Source of the DNA: Phytophthora sp. 'mugwort'
Taxonomy: Eukaryota > Oomycota > Peronosporomycetes > Peronosporales > Peronosporaceae
DNA length: 64,000 nt
Assembly (NCBI GenBank): GCA_033558025.1
Contig: JAUCEF010000011.1
Location: 2,728,001 to 2,792,000, forward strand
Direction of reading: 5' to 3'
Positions 55,675-64,000 of the stretch are shown piece after piece. The notes below the pieces were generated by a model that was given only the letters and a program-made list of their open reading frames with translations, had not been told where the DNA came from and searched no databases. How positions within the stretch are numbered: the stretch's first letter is position 1; each line of letters begins with the position of its first letter. Made by a program: the position numbers and the translations under genes.

Positions 55675-56842
55675 CTAGAGGGAAGGAAAGCTCATGGTTT
55701 TTTTTTTCGCACAAGTCAAAAAGCGCTTCTGCAGCGCCTTGAGTTCTTCAACTTGTGCTCGAAGCTGGAAGTTTTCGCGTTTGAGCTCTACGTGGATTGC
55801 GAAGATGCCTGCTTCCGTGGCGTCTGCCTTGCGTTGAGCAATTTCGTTTGCAAGTTGGTGCTGTAACCTACCAGTCTGGGACTGCAACACTCGATGATCC
55901 ATTTCGAGCTGGGCATAGCGCTCCTCAGTATTTTGCAATTGTGCGAGTAGTGTCTTCTGCTGGAGCATCAGCTTATTGGACGCGGTAGATAACGGCCGCT
56001 CTTCTAACGACTTGGTTTCCAGACCTCGGTTGCGCTCACGCGTAGTTTTCAGCTCCTCGGACAGCGACTTCTGTAATGCTTGGGTTGCAGCAAGTTGGGC
56101 TTGTAGAGCTGCTATTTGCTCTCGTTGGGACGCAACTTCACTAGTTACGCGTGCGAAGTCCATTTTCACTTCGAGAAGAAGAGCCTCGGCTGACCGGCGC
56201 GCAGTATCAGCAGCTGTACATGCTTGGCGACTCAGCTGCAGCTCCGCTTCAAGTCGTTGGTTTGACTTTTCTTCCTCGGTCAGTACGTCAATTTGTGGCC
56301 ATTTCTGTTTGACTCGAGTCGGACTCGCAGGTGGCAAGTTCTTCGTCGCCTCAGCGATCGTCACTTCAAGTTGTGCTCGCTCCCCATTCCACGTCTGCCG
56401 CTCATGTCTGAGTCGATCACGTGCATCGCGCAAAGCAACGTCCATCGTAATCATGGCATTTTTGAGCTTGCTGTTCGCAGCCGCGAGTACCTCCGCAGCT
56501 TGAGTTTGTTCTGCAAGCTTCAGACTGGCGGCTTCCTCGACTTGCTTCAGCTTACGGGTGTGCTCCTCCTTGAGGCGCTTGATTTCGCCCTCTAGCTCCG
56601 AACAGAGATTCGATTGCGGCAGACCTTGGCCGAGATGAAGGGTGCCCTGCGCAATAGATGAGCAAGTTAGCAGACAGACACTGACGAAACTGAATTCAGT
56701 AGCAGATAAAACCGCCCACCTTTTGGAGCTTTGAGACCCTTTCATGCAGCTCGACATTTTCATCGAGTGTTTTCTGCAGTAGTTCTAGCGTTCGCACATG
56801 CTTCGAGCGCAGTTTCTCAGATACCCTGTCCAAGACCATCAT
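55675..56842 (-). CDS. Long coiled-coil protein
   Basis: Model: exon 1 56842-56720 (41 codons, MMVLDRVSEKLRSKHVRTLE onward), intron 56719-56647 (73 bp, GTGGGC...GCGCAG), exon 2 56646-55675, in phase, 364 aa. Almost the whole protein is charged heptad-like helix (ELEGEIKRLKEEHTRKLKQV; LQKSLSEELKTTRERNRGLE; LRAQVEELKALQKRF). A short Pro-containing gap (NLPPASPTRVKQKWP) lies in the middle. This predicts a rod-like coiled coil of the kind found in cytoskeletal, centrosomal or tethering proteins. No motor, kinase or membrane segment is present. I do not recognise the family. It converges with the transporter gene and has 255 bp between its start and the 3' end of the next minus gene. Confidence 0.75.
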
Positions 56843-57096
56843 CTTAACCGGGTCGTCAAACGCTGAGCAACTTTTGAGGCGTCATCGAGTCTCATCAAAA
56901 ATAGTGTCATACTTTGGTAAGTAACTATTTGCAGATTATGACAACCTAAACTCTACGAACAGACATTGACAATCTGAAGTTTTTCTTTGCTTGTATTAAA
57001 CGTTGAAGCCGAAGCTGAGTGAGTTGTTCAAACATGGCTCTCCTACATCAGATACACCGATCTGACTATTGTACATTATCGAAACCACGTGTTGCT

Positions 57097-57897
57097 TTAC
57101 GGCTTCTCTTCTTTGTTTAGTGATATGTGATCAACGCAATAGTAGCCATACTTTTGGTACGAGCGGCGGGTGCATCCCTCCAGCTTGCATCGGTTGCCAC
57201 CGCCGTGAGCCCAGCACAGTCCACCCTGCGTCGACACCTTGTCGCACTTGGGGATCACGCAGATGCGGCCGCCACCGTGTGACCAACAGTGGCCGTAACG
57301 CTTGGACTTGCGCGTGCATCCCTCAGTCGCGCACGTTTTAAAGCCACCGTGCTGGAAGCAGAGCTTGTTCAGCTTAGCGCGGTTTGGGCAGTCCTCAATC
57401 TTGCAACGCGAGCCGCCGCCGTGACGCACGCAACAGCCTCTGGACACAGCGATGTTCTTGCATTCTTCAACTTGGCAAGGCGGGTTGCGGTTCTTCCGGA
57501 CACGCCTCCGAGCCGTCTTAGGTTTGGGCTTCGATTTGTTGGCAGATGGGGTCGCCTTCACCATTACCACTTCAGGTTGAGCTTCTACTTGTTCTTCTTC
57601 GTCACTACCGCTGGACGAATCGCCACTGCAGCAGCTACTAGCTTCACACAACGCAGCCACCGAAAGCTTCGGCACGACCGTCTTCTTGCTGGCGTTTATC
57701 TTCACCAGCGGCGCAATGTACGAGCTCAAAAGGAGAAGCGACGTCGAGGTGGTTGTCGCTTCGGGGCTCTGAGCGAGAGCCATCAAGCGCTGGAACGAAG
57801 CCGACGTCGGAGATGTGGGCGGCGTCACGACGCTCTGCTTAAAATCCTCAGGTGCCTGCGGGTTCAACAGGAACGAGATGTCCGACTTGATGCTCAT
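57097..57897 (-). CDS. Five-repeat Cys/His zinc protein (WRKY19-like type)
   Basis: The ATG at 57897 (MSIKSDISFLLNP) gives 266 residues; an open frame continues upstream without ATG. The N-terminal half is Ser/Thr/Pro-rich with an acidic stretch (GSDEEEQ) and a basic stretch (KSKPKPKTARRRVRKNRN), a likely nuclear signal. The C-terminal half has five repeats of about 25 residues with C-x4-C and a final C-x2-HGG(G): CQVEEC/CVRHGGG, CKIEDC/CFQHGG, CATEGC/CWSHGGG, CVIPKC/CWAHGGG and CKLEGC/CVDH. The same repeat is found in the part of plant WRKY19-like proteins outside the WRKY domain, and in many oomycete proteins. No WRKY motif is present here. A nuclear, DNA- or protein-binding role is likely but unproven. 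Its promoter region is shared with the divergent RRP8 gene (533 bp between starts). Confidence 0.8.
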   Translation of the reverse strand: MSIKSDISFLLNPQAPEDFKQSVVTPPTSPTSASFQRLMALAQSPEATTTSTSLLLLSSYIAPLVKINASKKTVVPKLSVAALCEASSCCSGDSSSGSDEEEQVEAQPEVVMVKATPSANKSKPKPKTARRRVRKNRNPPCQVEECKNIAVSRGCCVRHGGGSRCKIEDCPNRAKLNKLCFQHGGFKTCATEGCTRKSKRYGHCWSHGGGRICVIPKCDKVSTQGGLCWAHGGGNRCKLEGCTRRSYQKYGYYCVDHISLNKEEKP

Positions 57898-58429
57898 AAT
57901 TTGCGATGATGGGGTGCGCTTTTGCTTGTGAGCGCCGATTGAGTTGTGAATGACGCCAAAGTGTCCGGAAGGTGTCAAGCCGCGCGCAGTGCTGCCTGCT
58001 GGCACGCGCCCCTCCTGGATCGCGTGTGATCCCGATGGTGCAGCCACGCGCGCCGATCAACAAATCCGCGTGATCTCTCCATTTGTCCCAGTCAAATCGC
58101 GTCGATTGTGGTGGTGACCGCCTTGCCGCACGCACGCCGCCAATCACAGGCTTGTGGTGGTGCATGGCACGCGCCGACTCGAGGGCTCGTTCCATGAGAC
58201 TCACCACGATGGAAATGCTGTACAGTGTACAGTTAGGTCACTTAATACATGTAACGCCTCACGACTGTACCTTGAGCTCCGACCGAGATTGCGTCCACTT
58301 GGCGTTGAGCGAGAACGAAGAATAGTTCACTTCAACTTCACAAAGCACACAAAAATGTACACCATTCTACTAGTAAAAGGCATATGACTTACGGTGGGCA
58401 ATTGTTCTCATCCAGTTCTCAAGTCAGCA

Positions 58430-59442
58430 ATGGGCAAGAAGAGTCGGCAAGGTGCCAGCAAAGGTTCCGGCAAGGGCAAGCCCACCTCGAACAAGAAGGT
58501 GAAACAGAAGCTCAAGACGCAGAATGTTGCAGCTGTGCAGAAAGCTAAGCAGAAACAGCAGCAGAATTACGGCAAGGGCAATAACAAGTGCAAGGCCGCA
58601 GCTCTGACACCCGCTGAGCGATTAGCCGAGATGCGCCGCAAGATTGACGGTGGTAAGTTCCGCATGCTTAACGAGCAGCTGTACACGACCACGGGAATAG
58701 CTGCCTTCTTCACGTTTCAGGACGACCCGGAGCTCTTCGATGTGTACCACCAGGGCTTCCGGGAGATGGCGGACAAGTGGCCCACCAACCCGCTCGACAC
58801 TTTCATCGACTACGTCAAGTACGTTGTTCCGTGGGCATGGTGTTCTATTATCAACTGGACACTTATTGACGTTAATTTGTTGGATTTGCGGTGATCTAGA
58901 TGTTACCCGAAGGCTGTGGTCGCAGATTTTGGCTGTGGCGATGCTAGGCTGGCCGAGAGCGTGCCGAACACGGTGCACTCGTTCGATTTGGTCTCCCGGA
59001 AGCCTATTGTGACGGCGTGCAATATTGCAGATGTACATACCGAATAAGGACTGGGTAGGTGTGGTTGAAGAAGCTGTGGCTAATGCTTTTCTTTTTTTCA
59101 CATTTTGTGACGCAGGTCCCTTTGAAGGATAGCTGTGTCGACATTGGCGTGTACTGTTTGGCACTTATGGGAACGAGTGTTCGTGAGTATGTGCGTGAAG
59201 TGCACCGTGTGCTGAAGCCTGGAGGTGTGCTGAAGATTGCTGAAGTGAAAAGCCGCTTTGAGAGTGAATCGCTTGGCGGATTTGACGGCTTCGTGCAGAC
59301 GCTGCGCAAGATGGGCTTTGACTGCAAACACAAGGATGAACACAACAAGATGTTTGTGCTGTTCGAGTTTGTCAAGTCGTCGCGCAAGCCGCAGAACGTT
59401 GGCCCGATTGAATTCAAGGCGTGCGAGTACAAGCGGCGATAG
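58430..59442 (+). CDS. RRP8: Ribosomal RNA-processing protein 8 (Rrp8 methyltransferase)
   Basis: Model: exons 58430-58818, 58900-59032 and 59116-59442, introns 81 and 83 bp (donors GTACGT and GTACAT), in phase, 282 aa. Residues 1-65 are Lys/Gln-rich and basic, a nucleolar-type tail. The rest is the Rrp8 methyltransferase: [13 protein letters not shown], then a segment with [20 protein letters not shown], the SAM motif [49 protein letters not shown], and the C-terminal EYKRR as in family members. In yeast Rrp8 makes a base methylation (m1A) in 25S rRNA and aids early pre-rRNA cleavage; the human relative also acts in nucleolar silencing. The DFGCGD and LMGT blocks are intact. The N-terminal tail is shorter than in animals. 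It converges with the IQM-like gene 102 bp away. Confidence 0.92.
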
Positions 59443-59544
59443 AGGAGTGAAGCTGACGTGACACTTCAAATATGGACAATTATTCGAGACGCAGCAGCGC
59501 CAATTCGCAATAAATACACACATCACAGTTATGTTCACTCTACT

Positions 59545-60555
59545 CTAGTGCTTCTCGAGATCAGACAGCAGTATTTGTGGGTCCTCCGAGTCAGATTTAT
59601 CGGCACCGTAGTCCGTGTCTGAGGCGGCGGCAAAGTCGTCGAGCTCGAGGTCCGGCTGCGACGGGAATGCCCAAGCACAGGTCCATTTCTTGGGCTTAAT
59701 GAAGGCGATTTTGTCGACTTCAACACCGTGATTTACCAACATGGAGCACAGAGCCAGGAGGTTTTCTAATCGCGGCTTGAAGTGGCCACTATGGGGCTCG
59801 ACGGCGATAATGACGCCGTTTTTGATAATAATCTTGCCTGCTGCGAAGATCGGCGCACCCGAGACGAAGCTTGAGTGGTGGAAGCGGCCTTTGCGCTTAC
59901 GGCCAAGGTACATGCGGCCTGAGAGGTCCACGACGAAAATCCACTTGCTGCGTTCGTCCGTGTGCACGAGGTGTCCCGACGCCGCATACTGCACCCTCAC
60001 CTCGTTGTCCTCTCCGTTTGGTACGAATTTGAGCTCGTAATTTTTGCGTTGCTCTGCGTTGCAGTACTCCACTTGGGTTGTACGTAGCTCCTGCTGCGTA
60101 CATTCCGGTAGGTTCACGTTCTTCCCGTTGCCGTGATCGAGCCAGTGGAAGAAAGAGGCGTCCTCGCTGTTACTACTGCTGCGGCCTTCTTTCTCCTGCT
60201 CTGCCATCTCGTGCTTCCATGCCCTGTGGAAGGCTCGAAGGTGGAAACCGTAGCGGTGCTGCTTGTCGAGCGCTTCGAGCCAGAAGTCCTTGTGCAGGAT
60301 GGAGGCACCGCACGTGGACTCTTCGCTCTCTCCGTTGACGCCGCGGCGTCTGCAGCGCTTCAGGCCGCGCGTCAGTTGGCCCATGCTGGAGCGAAGCTGT
60401 CGCCAGTGAACTGCTGCGTTGGTGTCTGATTGATGGAGGGTTACTTTAGAGGTTGTGCAAGTCTTCATAGTGCGATGCACGAGCTCTATCGCGCCGGGAG
60501 AGGCGTTCGTCGGAAGCAGCAGCAAGCGCAGCTCCCGGTTTACGTCGACTATCAT
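59545..60555 (-). CDS. IQM-like (IQ-motif/calmodulin-binding family) protein
   Basis: Intronless; the first ATG in frame is at 60555 (MIVDVNRELRLLLLPTNASP), giving 336 residues. The core matches the conserved domain of plant IQM proteins: FFHWLDHGNGKNVNLPECTQ, then RKNYELKFV, SKWIFVVDLSGRMYLGRKRK, GRFHHSSFVSGAPIFAAGKI and VEPHSGHFKPRLENLLAL. Plant IQMs bind calmodulin through an IQ motif; no clear IQ motif is seen here, although a basic helix (GQLTRGLKRCRRRG) could do that job. The fold is also found in fungi. The C-terminus is acidic. The biochemical activity of this fold is not firmly known to me. The start of the gene on the other strand at 60455-60778 is only a shadow of this one. Confidence 0.75.
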   Translation of the reverse strand: MIVDVNRELRLLLLPTNASPGAIELVHRTMKTCTTSKVTLHQSDTNAAVHWRQLRSSMGQLTRGLKRCRRRGVNGESEESTCGASILHKDFWLEALDKQHRYGFHLRAFHRAWKHEMAEQEKEGRSSSNSEDASFFHWLDHGNGKNVNLPECTQQELRTTQVEYCNAEQRKNYELKFVPNGEDNEVRVQYAASGHLVHTDERSKWIFVVDLSGRMYLGRKRKGRFHHSSFVSGAPIFAAGKIIIKNGVIIAVEPHSGHFKPRLENLLALCSMLVNHGVEVDKIAFIKPKKWTCAWAFPSQPDLELDDFAAASDTDYGADKSDSEDPQILLSDLEKH

Positions 60556-61693
60556 GGCGGATGCAGTCGTGATTTCAGTCGTGGATAGAGGGGAGAACCG
60601 ACGCGTGCTGGCTAGCAAGTTTGACAATGGTGGGGTCGAAATGGAAGTGCCCGATGTCCGAGGTGGCGACAGATTGATTGACCTACCGCGGCTGGGTGCA
60701 TTCGGATCAGGCGACACTACGACATGCGCAAGGATAAACGACTCGCCCGGCCTTCTGCCGCCAGTAAGCAAGTACTAATAGTAAAATAGATGTCGCCCTG
60801 CTTTACCTTGAAGGTTCTAATTGTGTGGATGGTGTGGCAATGACTTCAATTGAGATAGGTGGACAGAATATCCAGTGGATTGTGGACGCTTGCAATTCAT
60901 GTTCATGTTTTTCAGTGTTCGTCGACAACTCCGAGGAAATGGCTACACCGAAAGCGAGTACATGTACTGCACACAACACAATCAGGATGCCAGCGAGCGC
61001 CCTCTCGGCGAGTCCCGCGTTCTGCTCAAGCGCCAGACGAGGCTGCGGACAGCGCCAACATCCGGAGTATGCGAAGGGTTCTGCCACTCTCTCTCATCGA
61101 CTCGCGCATGCGTCGTTAAACCTGCTGCTGCCGCGGTCTTCAAGCGGCGCCATCAATTAATCTCGTCGCAGTATCCATTGGCGGTACACTTGCTGACTGA
61201 TGCTGTGGTGGATTTTATTAAAGTCAAACGGTCTAGCAGGAGGCATCCAGGTTACATCACACGGTTTTCGCTGGTCGCCCTGGGGGAGGTGCAGTTAGTT
61301 CAAAGAAATGATTCGTGCATTTTTAAGTGGTGTGCTATAGTCCTCCTACAGGCGGCGGCTAATACAAACAAGTCCCTAAATGGGCACTGCCTGATGACGC
61401 GGTTGGGTTAGATGTAAGTCGTGGGCCGCAACTCGCGGGCTTGTCTGCACTGGCAAGCTTCACCACTTACATAGGACGAGACCAACCGCGACGGAGCACC
61501 ACTTATATAGGACGAGACCAACCACGATGTTTTTTCTCCCCCTCTCTTTCATGTAGGAGCAGCATTGCAAGCTACCGAGGTGACTGAGCTGCTTTGTTGG
61601 TCCTGTCATCGCGTACATTTGACTTCACCTTTCGCAGTTGTCTTTCGCTTGTTTTTGCCATTTTCTGTTTGATTATCGCACTGCCTGCCGAGT
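60556..61693. other. Intergenic with a tandem duplication
   Basis: Plus frames at 60825-61411 overlap each other without domain content and are not supported as genes. They may be remnants of an old repeat. A 36-bp duplication lies at 61461-61530. Pyrimidine-rich TTTTTTCTCCCCCTCTCTTTC sits near 61530. Confidence 0.4.
61461..61530 (+). repeat. Two-unit tandem duplication, 36-bp period
   Basis: CACCACTTACATAGGACGAG plus ACCAACCGCGACG (from 61461) is followed by CACCACTTATATAGGACGAG plus ACCAACCACGATG (from 61497), with only three or four differences. Confidence 0.85.
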
Positions 61694-62573
61694 CTATTGG
61701 TCGTCAAATTCAAAGATGCCCGTGTCACCGGTATCCGACACGTTGCCGTACGACCTGCGCCGCTCGGATCGTCGTCTCTGATCTGCTGGCATCTGTGAGT
61801 CATACCTCGGCATCCGATAGCGCTCGTCTCGGTCCTCTGCCCCCTCTCCTTCCTCTGAGGTAATGCTAAGTCTTTCCAACAGCTCCGCACTCACGGCATA
61901 ACTTGACGACTCGTCTGACGCATAAAAATGCCTTGAGGGCTGTGTTCCTGCCGCGCCATGCGCGCTAAAAGACCTGTACGACGAGCTGTTGCCCACTTGC
62001 TGTGTAGTTCCTTCGCCAAATCCGCCGGATGGCATCCTGTCTCTCAGCGCAGACATGGCAGCAAGCGCCGGGCTCTTGGACAGATCAAAATCATCGTGCT
62101 CAGCCACGTACGGCTCGAGCGTCGGGGTCCACGAGCCTCTTGTGGGGTTTTTCCTCAAAAATCCGATATCCCCTGGACACGAGCTAGCAAACTACAGTAA
62201 AACCCATTAGTACAGGTAATAACCCCCCCACAGAAAATGGATCTACGGTTTGTACCTGAATGATGGCGGGCGCGCGAGCCGGCGGGGAGTCCTCTTCAAT
62301 AGTCTCAGCGGGTGGACCCAGTGCCAAGTCCGGCATGCTGTCCAACTGTAGGAAGTGCGGCTCGGGCATGGAACCCACCAGCGGAGCTCTCGGCGGCTGC
62401 ATCCCGCCGGATCTTGCGCCGTTCGTGCTCGTCATGAAGCGCGACAGGTGGACGTGGTGCATGTCGGCGGGCAGCGAGTGCGACACCATCGCGCCGCCGC
62501 TGGGGCTACGCGTCACGGGGGAACCGCGCTGACTTCCGCTGCCTCCAATGGGGATCGGCCGCGTCGAGGACAT
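61694..62573 (-). CDS. Ser/Pro-rich protein of unknown function
   Basis: Model: exon 1 62573-62256 (106 codons, MSSTRPIPIGGSGSQRGSPV onward), intron 62255-62192 (64 bp, GTACAA...CTGTAG), exon 2 62191-61694, in phase, 271 aa. The protein is rich in Ser, Pro, Gly and Arg, with little predicted fold. Short conserved-looking stretches are MHHVHLSRFM, PHFLQLDSMPDLALGP, SAELLERLSITSEE and a basic Arg patch (QRRRSERRRSYG) before the acidic end GIFEFDDQ. No enzyme or membrane motif is present. Many S/T-P sites suggest phosphorylation. I do not recognise a family. It is divergent from the membrane-protein gene, 240 bp between starts, so the two may share a promoter region. Confidence 0.65.
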
Positions 62574-62813
62574 GGCGTGTGTGCTTCGCGCGTAGAGCTG
62601 GAGCTTGGTGTCGAAGTGTGGTGTACCCCCTCGACGATGCTTAGTCTTTTGAAACAAGTGAATTGATCGGACTGATCACCATACAACCTTAGAATTTGTA
62701 TGCCAATACATTTATAAAGGTTATATTACCGATATTTGGGAGAGGGCACATTTTAGTCACTTTTGTATCAATTAAGATTAGCAAATGTATGTATCACAAA
62801 TAGTTACTCACAA

Positions 62814-64000
62814 ATGACCTCGATGAACCTCCATCGCGTGGACGTCTCGGCGGAGCGGCGTCTGGACGTTCTAGAAGTCTCGAACGTGGACCAGAACGGC
62901 GATGGCAGAGCCTACAGGCGGGTAGGAACTCCCGACAGGCGTGTCGATGCACCCAATGCGCGCCAACGACTGCGTTCATCTTCTTCCTCATCTTCTTCCT
63001 CTTCTCGTAGCTCTTCCGCGTCATCCGGGGATGAAGAAACTTCACAGCAAGCTTCACGGACTACCAGTGGGGTTCAATTACTTTCGGCTCAAGGATCAGC
63101 TACATGGCAGGCCCACATGGACCCTCGCGTGGACTTAAAACTCCTGAGCAACCACTTCCGAGACGAGAGGATGGAGGAGTCGTATCAGCTATATTCCTCT
63201 ATGGTGGACTTCCCCGTGGCCCGGAGACTTATGCTGGCTCTTGTGGCCTTTGAAGGAGGTGCCTATTTTCTCTTCCACAGGTTCAAGGACACGTGCATCG
63301 CGCCCACGGAAAATGACTACGCGTGGGTGGATCTCCTAGTGTCCTTGCTGGGCGAGGAACCTGCGTCAACGTCCAATGCGACCGAGACGAGCTGTGTCTC
63401 GTTCATTGAGCCCATGCCCAAGGACGAAGGACTCACGTGGCTATTGTGGAGCTTCGCGCCGTTTGCGGTGATTTATGGCATGCTGCCATTGAAGTATTTT
63501 GAAGGAAGTATGAGGCTGCGGATCGGGGTGTACTATATCCGACGCCATTGGAAGGTGATCGCTTCGCTGATTATTTTATGCTGGTCGGTGGGGCTGGCTG
63601 TGTTTGTGCACCACGAACTTGTTGGGATGCGAAAAAACTTGCAGCAGAGTTTGGCGAATGGAGTGGTTTGTGCGTTGGATACGGTGATGCCTTCGTCATG
63701 GTTTGACACGTCGGAATGGGGGAAGATTTCCGGAGCGGATGGCCAAATGACGATGCTATCGTGGCTACAGCTGTATGATAGCAAGCTTGCTTACTCGCTG
63801 CTCATGGGTGTGCTGGCGGTGCTGGCCGCATTTGCTGGTATCGTTGCAGTGGCCATGAAGTTGGACTTTACCCACGTCTTGTTGTTGGCTGTGGCGGAGT
63901 GGATTACGACGCTGATGCTGTGCTTCTTGGGTGCGACGCCGCTAATTTCATCGAGCAGACGCGTCATGAGTAACGAGGCATTCCTGTTTTTCCTGTGCGT
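62814..64000 (+). CDS. Multi-pass membrane protein, 5' part (runs off the window)
   Basis: The ATG at 62814-62816 opens a frame that stays open to the window end: 395 codons, no stop, no intron. Residues 1-135 are cytosolic-looking and polar, with a Ser run at 55-71 followed by GDEE. From about residue 137 come hydrophobic helices: RRLMLALVAFEGGAYFLFH, LTWLLWSFAPFAVIYGMLPL, VIASLIILCWSVGLAVFV, LLMGVLAVLAAFAGIVAVAM and VLLLAVAEWITTLMLCFLGA. Loops include RFKDTCIAPTENDYAW and a WFDTSEWG segment. The arrangement resembles membrane regions preceding a cytosolic domain, such as in cyclases or kinases, but that part is outside the window. No family is assigned. The minus frame at 62794-63057 is only its shadow. 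Confidence 0.8.
   Translation, partial: MTSMNLHRVDVSAERRLDVLEVSNVDQNGDGRAYRRVGTPDRRVDAPNARQRLRSSSSSSSSSSRSSSASSGDEETSQQASRTTSGVQLLSAQGSATWQAHMDPRVDLKLLSNHFRDERMEESYQLYSSMVDFPVARRLMLALVAFEGGAYFLFHRFKDTCIAPTENDYAWVDLLVSLLGEEPASTSNATETSCVSFIEPMPKDEGLTWLLWSFAPFAVIYGMLPLKYFEGSMRLRIGVYYIRRHWKVIASLIILCWSVGLAVFVHHELVGMRKNLQQSLANGVVCALDTVMPSSWFDTSEWGKISGADGQMTMLSWLQLYDSKLAYSLLMGVLAVLAAFAGIVAVAMKLDFTHVLLLAVAEWITTLMLCFLGATPLISSSRRVMSNEAFLFFLC

Noticed and set aside
55976..56503. Plus-strand frame of 175 codons (Ser-rich)
   Set aside because: Antisense of the coiled-coil gene; the Ser/Arg bias is that of a shadow frame.
57289..57909. Plus-strand frame of 206 codons
   Set aside because: Antisense of the zinc-repeat gene.
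58622..59164. Minus-strand frame of 180 codons over RRP8
   Set aside because: Spans RRP8 introns and has no domain; RRP8 motifs are clear on the plus strand.
62794..63057. Minus-strand frame of 87 codons
   Set aside because: Shadow of the membrane-protein gene that is open to the window end.
1..64000. CRISPR array, operons, ribosome binding sites, bacterial insertion sequences
   Set aside because: The content is eukaryotic (introns, LTR elements, LINE); no regularly spaced direct repeats with unique spacers were seen.
1..64000. RXLR or Crinkler effector genes
   Set aside because: No frame combines a signal peptide with RXLR-EER or LFLAK motifs.

Overview
The window reads as nuclear DNA of an oomycete, most likely Phytophthora or a close relative. 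The evidence is gene style and repeat content: compact genes with introns of about 70-250 bp carrying CTAAC/CTGAC-like branch sites, and a repeat mix of Ty3/gypsy, copia, DIRS-like, LINE, Crypton-like, PIF/Harbinger, pogo and MULE elements, which is typical of these genomes. No species is assigned.

Layout. Positions 1-10.9 kb and 14-51 kb are a graveyard of decayed, partly nested transposons. In order they are: an ankyrin-type fragment; a broken histone H3 gene; a PIF/Harbinger element (1.1-2.65 kb); a Crypton-like fragment; a zinc-finger fragment; a Ty3/gypsy element (4.7-10.85 kb); a GATA-finger relic; two pogo relics (16.2-18.9 kb); a Crypton-like recombinase (20.8-21.8 kb); a truncated copia (24.7-26.5 kb); scrambled LTR pieces; a second gypsy copy in mirror orientation (27.7-33.0 kb) carrying a tRNA-like/SINE-like insert; a DIRS-like element (33.0-35.1 kb); a LINE (35.2-39.7 kb); a second Harbinger (41.2-42.6 kb); a third pogo relic (43.9-45.5 kb); and a MULE (48.4-50.4 kb). 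Two apparently intact host genes sit in an island at 11.0-14.1 kb: a stand-alone YVH1-type zinc-domain protein and a three-exon gene of unknown function.

From 51.4 kb to the right edge the window changes to dense, intact, mostly spliced host genes: a C2-like protein, an SLC35F6-like transporter, a coiled-coil protein, a five-repeat zinc protein of the WRKY19-like type, the rRNA methyltransferase RRP8, an IQM-like protein, a Ser-rich protein, and the start of a multi-pass membrane protein that runs off the end.

Two of the host genes (YVH1-like and RRP8) belong by family to ribosome biogenesis; otherwise no shared pathway is visible. The most unusual structure is the gypsy pair. In both copies, which lie in opposite orientations, pol faces a second conserved long coding region on the other strand, tail to tail, suggesting an ambisense retroelement family. 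Gene models were built by hand from reading frames and splice signals. Transposon family names rest on motif recognition, without a database search.
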